64,000 nt of DNA from Hordeum vulgare subsp. vulgare (taxonomy: Eukaryota > Streptophyta > Magnoliopsida > Poales > Poaceae), in assembly GCF_904849725.1 (NCBI RefSeq), contig NC_058524.1, positions 485,901,763 through 485,965,762 on the forward strand, in the 5' to 3' direction. Below the pieces are notes generated by a model. The model made no database searches. It worked only from the letters and a program-made list of their open reading frames with translations, and was not told the DNA's origin. Shown here piece by piece: positions 46,955 to 56,520 of the stretch (its first letter is position 1; each line of letters starts with the position of its first letter). A program made the position numbers and the translations under genes.

Positions 46955-48724
46955 TGTTGGGGAATGTTGCATGGAAAAACAAAAAAATTCTACGCACACG
47001 CAATATCTATCCATGGAGATGCATAGCTACGAGAGGGAGAGAGCTTCTACATACCCTTGTAGATCGCTAAGCGGAAGCGTTTATCAACGCGGTTGATGTA
47101 GTCGTACACCTTCACAATCCGGTCCGATCAAGCAGCGAACGCACGGCACATCCGCGTTCAACACACGTTCAACTCGATGACATCCTCGCTTTCTTGATCC
47201 AACAAGATGCGCAAAGTAGTAGATGAGTTCTGGCAGCACGACGACGTGGTGTCAGTGGTGGTGAGACTATTTCCGCAGGGCTTCGCCAAGCACAACAGAA
47301 TTAGATCGGAGGATGAACTAGAGGCAGGAGATTAGAACCACAGTGGGCTTCTAACTATGAGTATTAGAGGTAGCTAGGGCTAGCTCTAATTAGTCAACTA
47401 GGACCAACTAGAACTAGAACTAGATCAACTAGAGGAGGCTCTAAAACTTGTGTTCTAGGGGCTAGCCCTGCTCCTCTATTTATATGTTGAGCCCCGGGGT
47501 CGTAACTTGGGGAGAGGGCCTCCCCAAAGTTGGTTTGGAACGCAAGGAAGAGTCCTTCTCGGATTCCCGCACCAGACGCCACGGTCTTCGGCGTCCAGGG
47601 CCAGACGCCAGGGACCCTCGCTTCTGGTCCCTAACCTGTGCAAAACTTCCTTTTGCACCGACCTAAAGCCACATGGGCCTTACCTCTTGGCCCAACCAAA
47701 GTATCCTCGAAACATCCAAAACTCTTCGAGTGAATTCCGGAACCCTTCTAGAGACCATACAATATATCAATCTTTACCTCCGAACCATTTCGTATCTCCT
47801 CGTTATGTCCATGATCTCATTAGGGACTTCGAATAAACATTCGGTCACCAACATACATAACTCATATAATACTATATCATCAATGAACATTAAGCGTGTG
47901 GACCCTACGGGTTCTAGAATGATGTAGACATGACCGAGACGCCTCTCCAGTCAATAACCAGTAGCGGGATCTGGATGTCAATATTGGTTCCTACATATAC
48001 TACGAAGATCGTTATCGGTCGAACCTTTATGACAACTTACGTAGTTTCCTTTGTCTGTCGGTATGTTACTTGCCCAAGGTTCGATCATCGGTATCTTAAT
48101 ACCTAGTTCACTATCATTATTGGCAAGTCTCTTTACTCGTTCCGTAATACATCATCCCATAACTAACTCCTTAGTCACTTTGCTTTCAAGCCTTTTGTGA
48201 TGTTGTATTACCGAGAGGGCCCAGAGATACCTCTCCGTCATACGGAGTGACAAATCCCAATCTCCATCCATGCCAACTCAATAGACACCTTCGGACATAC
48301 CTGTAGAGTACCTTTATGATCACCAGTTATGTTGTGACCTTTGATACACACAAGGCATTCCTCCCGAGTCCGGGAGTTGCACAATCTCATGGTCTAAGAA
48401 ACATGTAATTGATAAATAAGAAAGCAGTAGCAATAAACTGAACGATCATATGCTGTGCTAACGGATGGGTATTGTCCATCGCATCATTCTCCTAATGATG
48501 TGATCCCGTTATCAAATAACAACTCGTGTCTATGGTTAGGAAACCTTGGCCATCTTTGATCAACGAGCTAGTCTTGTAGAGGCTTACTAGGGACACCATA
48601 TTTGTTTATGTATCCACACATGTATTCAAGTTTCCGGTCAATACAATTCTATCATGAATTTATCATGATTAAGGAAATATAATAATAACCACTTTATTAT
48701 TGCCTCTATGGCATACTTCCAACA
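46955..48724 (-). repeat. Copia 3' LTR, reverse orientation
   Basis: Plus text TGTTGGGGAATGTTGCATGG ... GGCATACTTCCAACA; the minus-strand start is TGTTGGAAGTATGCC. Polypurine tract on the minus strand at 48725-48739. 1770 bp, an inverted counterpart of 44666-46432. Confidence 0.93.
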
Positions 48725-48757
48725 GTCTCCCACTTGCACTAGAGTCAATAATCTAGA

Positions 48758-50190
48758 TTACATAGTAATGAATCTAACACCCATGGAGTCTTGGTGTTGA
48801 TCATGTTTTTCCCTTGGAAGAGGTTTAGTCAATGGGTCTACCACATTAAGATCTGTCTGCATTTTACAAATATCTATGTCTCCATCATTAACCTTTTCAT
48901 GAATGGAGTACACGCGAGGCTTGATGTGTTTGGTTCTCTTGTGAAACTTTGATTTCTTTGCTAAGACAATTTCTCGAGTGTTGTCACCAATGATTGTCAT
49001 TGGACCTGATGCACTAGGTTTTACACCCAGATCGGATATGAACTCCTTCATCCAGACTCCTTCATGCGCTACTTCTGAAGCATCAATATATTCTGCTTCA
49101 CATGTAGATCCCACCACGACGTTTTGCTTGGAACTGCACCAACTGACAGCTCCACCATTCAATATAAATACATATCCAATTTGTGACTTAGAGTCATCCG
49201 GATTAGTGTCAAATCTAGCATCAACATAACCCTTTACGACGAGCTCTTTATCACCTCCATAAACGAGAAACATATCCTTGGTCCTTTTCAGGTACTTCAG
49301 AATATTCTTGACCGATGTCCAGTGATCCACTCCTGGATTACTTTGGTACCTCCCTGCCAAACTTATGGCAAGTCACACATCAGGTCTGGTACACAGCATG
49401 GTATACATTATAAAACCTATGGTCGAGGCATACGGAATGATTTTCATTCTCTCTCTATCTTCTGTCGTGGTCGGGCTTTGAGTCTGACTCAATTTCACAC
49501 CTTGCAACATATTCAAGAACCCTTTCTTTGACTGGTCCATCTTTAACTTCTTCAAGACTTTGTCAAGGTATGTGCTTTTTGTGAAACTCCTATTAAGCGT
49601 CTTGATCTTTCCCAATAGATCTTGATGCCTAATATATAAGTAGCTTCACCGAGGTCTTTCATTGAAAAATTCTTATTCAAGTATCCTTTTATGCTATACA
49701 AAAATTATATATCATTTCGAATCAACAATATGACATCCACATATAATATTAGAAATTCAACAGAGCTCTCACTCACTTTCTTGTAAATACAGGCTTCTCC
49801 GTAAGTCTATGTAATACCAAATGCTTTGATCACCTCATCAAAACGTATATTCCAACTCTGAGATCCTTGCACCAGTCCATAGATGGATCGCCGGAGCTAG
49901 CATACTTTGTTAGCACCCTCAGGATCGACAAAACCTTCTCGTTGCAGCATATACAACTCTTATTTAAGGAAATCCTTAAGGAATGCAGTTTTGACGTCCA
50001 TTTGCCTGATTTCATAATCATAAAATGCGGCAATTGCTAACATGATTCTGACACACTTAAGCATCGCTACGGGTGAGAAAGTCTCATCATAGTCAACCCC
50101 TTGAACTTGCCAAAAACCTTTTGTGACAAGTCGAGCTTTGTAGACAGTGATATTACCATCATCGTCTTTCTTCCTCTTGAAGATCAATTT
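48758..50190 (-). pseudogene. Copia reverse transcriptase and RNase H (reverse copy)
   Basis: RNase H at 49360-48758: LKRTKDMFLVYGGDKEL, DDSKSQIGYVFILNGGAV, STCEAEYIDASEVAHEG, DPLTKPLPREKHDQHQ. Reverse transcriptase at 50190-49373: ARLVTKGFWQVQGVDYDE, QMDVKTAFLKDFLK then a stop, SIYGLVQGSQSWN, and LYVDVILLIRN, where the catalytic YVDD has become YVDV. Several stops (for example near 49960 and 49640). Confidence 0.9.
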
Positions 50191-50466
50191 ATTCTCAATG
50201 GCTCACCGATCATCGGGCAAGTCCACCAAAGTCCACACTTTGTTCACATACATGGATCCCATCTCAGATTTCATGGCCTCGAGCCATTTGTGAGCATCTG
50301 GGCTCATCATAGCTTATTCATAGGTTACAGGTTTGCCGTTGTCTAACAACATGACTTCCAGGACAGGAATTCTGAACCACTCTGGTGCGAAACGTGTCCT
50401 GGTTGACCTATGTCGTTCAGTAGTAACTTGATCCGAAGTTTCATGATCTTAATCATTTGCTTCCTC

Positions 50467-51731
50467 TCATGTGCTACTTTCCAATTCGAGAGAAGGTACA
50501 ATTACCTCATCAAGTTCTACTTTCCTCCCAGGTACTTCTTTCGAGAGAAACTCCTTCTCTAAAAAGGATCCATTCTTGGCAACAAAGATTTTGCCTTCGG
50601 ATCTATGGTAAAAGTTATACCCAGTTGTTTCTTTATGGTATCCTATGAAGATGCACTTCTCTGCTTTGGGTTCGAGCTTATCAGGTTGAATCCTTTTGAC
50701 ATAAGCCTCACATGCCCAAACTTTAAGAAACGACAGCTTAGGTTTCTTGACAAACCACAATTGATACGGGGTCGTCTCAATGGACTTAGATGGTGCCCTA
50801 TTTAATGTGAATGCGGTTGTCTCTAATGCATAACTCCAAAATGATAGCGGTAAATTGGTAAGAGACATCATAGAATGCAACATATGTATCCAATAAAGTA
50901 CGGTTATGACGTTCGTACACACCATTACGCTGTGGTGTTCCAGCTGGTTCCACATTGTCTTGAATGAAGGCCAAACTCATAACTCAAATATTCACCTCCA
51001 TGATCAGATCGTAGAAACTTTATTTTCTTGTTATGATGATTCTCCACTTCACTTTGAAATTCTTTGAACTTTTCAAATGTTTTAGACTTGTGTTTCATCA
51101 AGTAGATATACCCATACCTACTCAAATCATCTGTGAAGGTTAGAAAATAACAATACCCGCCGCGTTCTTCAACACTCATCGGGTCGCATACATCGGTATG
51201 TGTTATTTCCAGTAAGTCATTAGCTCCCTCCATTTTTCTGGAGAACGGAGTTTTAGTCATCTTACCCATGAGGCATGGTTCGCAAGCATCAAATGATTCA
51301 TAATCAAGTGATTCCAAAATTCCATCCGCATGGAGTTTCTTCATGTGCCTTACACCAATATGACCCAAACAGCAGTGCCATAAGTACGTTGCTCTATCAT
51401 TATCAACTTTGCATCTTTTGGCATCAATATTATGAATATGTGTATCACTATGATCAAGATTCAACAAGAATAGACCATTCATTAAAGGTGCATGACCATA
51501 AAAGATGTTAATCATATAAATAGAACAACCTTTATTCTCTAACTTAAATGAATAACCATCTCGTAATAAATAAGATCCAGATATAATGTTCATGTTCAAC
51601 GCTGGCACCAAATAACAATTATTGAGGTCTAAAACTAATCCCGGAGGTAGATGTAAAGGTAGTGCGACGACGGCAATCACAACAACCTTGGAACCATTTC
51701 CGACGCGCATCGTCACCTCGTCCTTCGCCAA
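50467..51731 (-). pseudogene. Copia integrase (reverse copy)
   Basis: 51731-50925: LVPALNMNIISGSYLLRDGY, finger HCCLGHIGVRHMKKLH...CEPCLMGKMTKTPF, core FLTFTDDLSRYGYIYL and LRSDHGGEYLSYEF. After a frameshift near 50950: GTPQRNGVYERHNRTLLD, then LPLSFWSYALETTAFTLNRA, GYHKETTGYNFYHRSEGKIF. The core acidic residues are readable, but the frame is split. Confidence 0.9.
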
Positions 51732-51758
51732 TCTTCGTTTATTCCGTAGCTCCTGTTT

Positions 51759-52356
51759 TTAGTTACAAATATGAGCAACCGAACCAGTATCAAATACCCA
51801 TGCTCTACTACAAGCATTAGTAAGGAACACATCAATAACGTGTATATCAAATATACCTTTGTTCACTTTGCCATCCTTATTTTCTGCCAAATACTTGAGA
51901 CAGTTCCGTTTTGAGTGACCATTCCCTTTGAAGTAGAAGCACTCGGTTTCAGGCTTAGGTCCAGCTTTGGGTTTCTTCACAGAAGCGGCAAATTGCTTGT
52001 CGTTCTTCTTGAAGTTTCCTTTATTTCCTTTGCCCTTCTTCTCGAAACTAGTGGTCTTGTTAACCAACAATACCTGATACTCTTTCTTGATTTTTACCTC
52101 CGCCGATTTCAGCATCGCGAAGAGCTCGGGAATTGTTTTCTCCATCCCTTGCATATTGTAGTTCATCACAAAGCCTTTATAGCTTGGTGAGAGTGACTGA
52201 AGAACTGTGTCAATAACACTCTCGACTGGAAGATCAATTCCCAGCTGAGTCAAGTGGTTGTGGTATCCAGACATTCTGAGTATGTGTTCACTGCCAGGAC
52301 TGTTCTCCTCCATCTTACAGCTAAAGAACTTGTTGGAGACTTCATATCTCTCAAAT
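51759..52356 (-). pseudogene. Copia gag C-terminus and protease start (reverse copy, 5' truncated)
   Basis: Open from about 52356 to 51759: ERYEVSNKFFSCKMEEN, SLSPSYKGFVMNYNMQGM, KKGKGNKGNFKKNDKQF, a mutated knuckle CFYFKGNGHSKRNC (second Cys is Phe) and an intact protease motif AWVFDTGSVAHICN. The N-terminal third of Gag is missing. Confidence 0.88.
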
Positions 52357-53086
52357 CATACCGCCTAATTTCAACAACCGCCCGAGAGTAGCAATTGGAC
52401 AGGTGAACCACTCCTCCCTCCCTCCGTCTACGACATTGTAGGTCCTAGTCTCCTTCATCGTCTTCTCCCATGACTGAAGGGGGTGGGGACCTTGGTGATT
52501 CTTCTCTGACGCACAGGTAGGGTAAGCTTTGTTTGTGGGGTGGTGTTGCTTCTGACAGTGACGGTGACGACGCATCCAATAAAAATGCCCATGCTCCAAT
52601 ATTGTCTCGATGGCGCCCATGGCAGCGTTCATGGCGGTGTTGAGGGGACGGTGGGCTTTGTCTTTCGTCGACCCTTCAGGTTTGCGTGTTTATATCTTCG
52701 ATCGGTGGTTGTGGTTCCTGGCAACGTCAGCGGTGGGCGAGAGCATATGGCGGTTCCAGATCTGGACTTGAGGATTGATGGTGGCGGATCTAGCTAATGG
52801 CCCAAACAATGGCGATGTCTTCTGGACTTGAGATAAATGAGTATAATCCCCGGTCGACGCGTCACAATGACAAAGGCCTTGCCGGTGGCAGGTTTCTTCA
52901 CCGACTCACAACGCCATTCTGGGCTAAGGCTCTCCTCCGAGTCCAGCAATGGTTAGCGGCAACGACGGCGATTGCAAGATTACCTAAAGATTCTTTTGTA
53001 AAAAGATCTTCACGAAAAAGCCCCCCTTCTCACTTTGTATTACAAAGCAACCAACCAATGATAGTTGCTCGGCAGAAGTAGCACAA
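52357..53086. other. Unclassified 730-bp segment between Copia and Helitron-like DNA
   Basis: GC-moderate DNA with a few frames of 80-95 codons, none with a recognisable motif. TTTGTATTACAAAGCAACCA near 53035 resembles 3' ends of plant non-LTR or other transposons, but this is not decisive. Confidence 0.35.
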
Positions 53087-53269
53087 TCTCCCCTAATAAT
53101 AAAGCACGTAGTGCTTCTGCCGTCCGTCATGGCGTTTTTGTAGAAAGGACCCTGTAGTTTCCTTTAATTAACCTGCAGTCCATTTATAAGTGAGGCCGAA
53201 CCGTTTTTTCCACATTTTACACAAAACCCCCTTGCTTTCATGCTAAATAACCAACGGTCTAAATTGCGT

Positions 53270-53771
53270 GGGCTAGGAAGGGCTTGTCAGCGATGCGGCA
53301 CCCGTCGAGGGACCCGTCGTCCATGTACTTGAGCAGGATCTGCAGCTCCCCGCCGCGCTCGCACATGTCGTGGCAGCGCACCACCATCGGGTGCTCGGCG
53401 GTGCGCAGGATGGCGATCTCCCGCGTGATCTGGCACTACACCGCATCGTCGTGGTTCCCGTAGAGCACCTTGAGCGCGTAGCAGCGGGCCATGGGCCTGT
53501 GCCGCACCATCCACACCGACCCGCCCGTGCCGCTGCCCACGCGGCGCACACGCTCGAGCTCATGCAGCGGGGGCGGGGGCGGGGCCGTCGCGGCTGGGCG
53601 GGTCCGGCGGCCCTAGCGGGGGGAGCGGCGGTGGTGGGGAAGGGAGGGGAGCGGGGTGGCCAGGGAGGAGGAGGCGTCCGGGCGCTGCGGCATCAGGAGG
53701 TTGAGATCCGGGAGGCGGCGCGGGCGGCCCGGCTGGGCCGGGAGGCTGCTGCTCGTGCCGACCGGATGCAT
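53270..53771 (-). pseudogene. MAP kinase kinase (MKK4/5-like) 5' fragment
   Basis: Minus-strand frame from ATG 53771: MHPVGTSSSLPAQPG, a proline/serine-rich N-terminus containing PDLNLL, then LHELERVRRVGSGTGGSVW (glycine loop), CYALKVLYGNHDDAV (ATP-binding Lys), a TAG, CQITREIAILRTAEHP, RCHDMCERGGELQILL, YMDDGSLDG, and it ends ADKPFLA near 53270. This covers kinase subdomains I to V; the catalytic loop, activation loop and C-lobe are absent. Two in-frame stops (near 53615 and 53440). Family knowledge: MKKs phosphorylate MAP kinases. Truncation at unrelated sequence inside Helitron-like termini suggests a captured, non-functional gene piece. Confidence 0.85.
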
Positions 53772-54447
53772 GGCGCCTGCTCGCCGCGCGCGTGGGGGTG
53801 GGGATGGGGATGGGGTGGCAGTGGCCCGGATGTCGTGGAGGAGGTGGTCGCTGCGGCAAGCCCTGGAAGAGAGCTGAGGTGTGTGTAATGGACAACACGT
53901 CGCTTTTACATGTTTGTGCATGTTTAGTCACTTTTTTTGTCGAAGTAAGGAGCTCTTTTCCCCGCTTTCGGTGATTGAAAACCGATAACACACATAATTC
54001 AGCAGTTGTATGCCTCATACTGACAAGCATAAAGACACAAATCTTGATTCTAGACTACCAACTACCGCAGGTTCCCGGCACGAGCCATATGTCAATCCAG
54101 CACTACATAATACTACAAGTAACAGAACATCAGGATCACCACTTTAAGCACCCTACCATGTAGGAGTACAAAGGAGAAGCTAACAACAACCACTCCTGTT
54201 AGCAGACGGCTTCTGTACGTGAGTGACAGTGGTCAACCCACTCCAATTATGCACGTTGTGTTCCCCATCTTCTGTTTCTTGCAAAAATGTCAATTGCCAC
54301 TTTAGTTAGCAGCATTGTTGGCCTGCAGCGCCTGCCTGTCTTCTATCTGCAGACCAGCCCAATGAGATATTCAATGTGAGATTTGATTTTATTTTGATTT
54401 AGATCATGGGGTTTAGATCAATGTGAGACATGATCAAGCATAGCTGC

Positions 54448-54579
54448 ATTTCTGACTTTCCATACAATCACACCCACAACCATCATATGGGATTTCTGAC
54501 TTTCCATACAATCACACCCACAACCATCATATGGCATTTCTGACTTTCCATACAATTACACCCACAAGCATCATATGTC
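54448..54579 (+). repeat. 44-bp unit in three tandem copies
   Basis: ATTTCTGACTTTCCATACAA recurs at 54448, 54492 and 54536, each followed by CACCCACAA.CATCATATG. The third copy has more changes. Copy number likely grew by slippage after capture. Confidence 0.9.
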
Positions 54580-54748
54580 GTTCTCTACGAGAGAATTTCA
54601 AGATCCATGTTAGTAACTTGTGTTTGTTGTGGTGTCTCTTAATGATTGTTTCTTTGCAAGCAGTTGAGTGAGCACAAGGAATCACCTGCGCTCTTTACTG
54701 CTAGAGAAGGTGGTCACGCCACCACTCTCCCCACTGAATTGTTCACCT

Positions 54749-55250
54749 ATGGCAGCAGCCGTTGGTTCAACTCCTGATATGGAACTCAGGTAGATGAATG
54801 AAATGTTGCATCCTTTCTGTATGAATTATTATGCAGATTATGTGCCTGTAATATATGCGACCTTTCATGATATGTAGGGAGGTGAGTGAAGAGGATAACC
54901 GCAGTGGTGGAAAGAACAAAGTCACATTTGACATGAATGTTACAACATATGAAAATACATCGTCACCTGACCAAGAAGAGGAACCTTCTGAGCTTGTTGA
55001 GTGGAGGAAAGATGAAGATGAAAAACACATGCAGAAGACTATTCTATTCTCACAGAATCATCGGTACAGGAATTGCACAGACAGTGATGATGACAATGGA
55101 GATGAGTATGGTGAGGATGACAACTATAGTGATGATAGTGATGTAGAGGAGGATTTTGTGGACTGCAAAATTGACTTGCTGGATGAGGAGGAAATAAGAA
55201 CTGAAGAGAACCCAGAGGAGTCTCAGGAGTCTCAGCTGCTTCTTCGCCTC
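54749..55250 (+). pseudogene. Captured fragment of an acidic plant protein, two exons
   Basis: A frame ending MAAAVGSTPDMELR (54749-54789) joins in phase, across an intron with GT (54790) and TATGTAG acceptor (54877), to EVSEEDNRSGGKNKVTFDMN, VTTYENTSSPDQEEEPSELV, NHRYRNCTDSDDD and a long Asp/Glu-rich stretch to about 55250. The KVTFD.NV..YE signature recalls a conserved but uncharacterised plant protein family. I do not know a function. The 3' end is lost in unrelated DNA, and the frame only continues by chance to 55445. Retained intron shows DNA-level capture, not retroposition. Confidence 0.6.
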
Positions 55251-55916
55251 GGAGAAAAATGTGTGTGTGTGCCGTGTTGCATTGCACCTCTCACTCTCGA
55301 GTGCCGGATTAGCTCACGTAGTCAAGTTACTACTTTCCACGAAAATAGAGCTCGGGCTACGCTACAGGGTCATACCACGTCCAAGCACGGACAATTTAGT
55401 TTTTTTTGTTGCGAAGGGAAAGAATTGTACTTTCTCCGTAAATAGTGATCAAAATGCTGTTACATTAGTTTATAGAGGGAGTATTATCAAGGTAGCTCAT
55501 TACAATCCTGCTGACACAAGATGCCGATTTAATCGGGTCTGTTCCGTAGCCAAACAGCAGTATGAGGGATCGAGAGTCCCATTTAAGCTAACATAGGACT
55601 AACTTTATTTCTACTCCTACAGTCCTACTCACATGTGATATTACATGTTGTGGGCCTACACAAAAGAAGCCTCTTTATCTCACCAACTCGAGCTGCTACA
55701 CGTGATCGGTTTTGGTCCGGCTCCATGAACATTTTGTCTGCAATGATGCTATTAGTTTCCAGTATCAACGGTTCGTTGTTGCTCCACTCCAAGGCTAGGG
55801 AGATTCCCTCCCTACATGATTTTTACGAACAATTTAGTGTTTTCGGACTCCTTGGATTTAAAGACATTTTATAGAATTTTTGGTGGATTGAAATCCTTAG
55901 GATTTTTCCGACATTA

Positions 55917-56220
55917 GGGCCTCCTTTGATTCAAAAGAAATAAATAGGATTTTTGAAGGATTGAAATGATTTTAAATTATTGCTATGTTGGTCCTTTTAT
56001 TCATATGATTGAATCCTATTTGGATATTTTCGATGGAATCTTTTGTACTACATTTCATAGAAATTCTAACATCCACTTCAACCTTTTTTACAATTCCTTT
56101 GTTTTCCTGTGGCATCAAACACTCATAGCTAATCCTATAGGATTCAAGTGGACATGCCACTTCAACCCTATACTTTTCTTATTCCTACGTTTTCAAAATA
56201 CTATGAATCAAAATCTGATG
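55917..56220. mobile_element. MITE-like element
   Basis: GGGCCTCCTTTGATTCAAA at 55917 and a degenerate inverse (TGAATCAAAA...) near 56204-56213, with AGGATTTT/TAGGATT words between. These are hallmarks of a common grass MITE class. The right terminus is decayed and no clear target duplication is visible. Confidence 0.5.
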
Positions 56221-56520
56221 CATCTCAAAGATAGTTAGTGGTTGTGTCCCGAATCTAAGTAGCACACAACTGTTGAAGGGTTATGACAGAATCAAAATTT
56301 TCAGCATTCATAGAATGAATTTGAAAACCTATTCATCAAACAGATTAGGGACTTGGGAGAATATATGTGCCACTGTAGCAACGCACGGCCATTGTCCTAT
56401 CTCCCCTAATAATAAAGCGCGCAGAGCTTCTACCGTACGTCGCCGACATTTTTGCATAAAAGTCCCTCTGCTTCTGGGTATTCAACCCGCAGTCCCTATA
56501 TAAGTGCATCTGGATAAAAA

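Larger units (their letters stand above)
46955..52356 (-). mobile_element. Truncated Copia element, Angela/BARE/WIS type, reverse orientation
   Basis: 3' LTR 46955-48724, then on the minus strand RNase H, reverse transcriptase, integrase, protease and gag up to about 52356, where the gag frame (ERYEVSNKFFSCKMEEN) stops against unrelated DNA. The start of gag, leader, primer site and 5' LTR are missing, so it was cut by deletion or by later events at the right border. Frames are less damaged than in the neighbouring plus-strand copy in gag, protease and integrase. Confidence 0.93.
53087..56399 (+). mobile_element. Helitron-like element 1 carrying two gene fragments
   Basis: 5' terminus TCTCCCCTAATAATAAAGC after an A (53086). 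The same terminus recurs at 56400. Near the right end CACTGTAGCAACGCACGGCC (56370-56389) resembles the hairpin 'CCCG..GCAACGCACGGG' preceding plant Helitron 3' ends, followed by ATTGTCCTA. No terminal inverted repeats, no target duplication, no Rep/helicase: non-autonomous. Cargo: MAP kinase kinase fragment, acidic-protein fragment, 44-bp triplication and a MITE-like insertion. Helitron calls rest on termini only. Confidence 0.6.
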
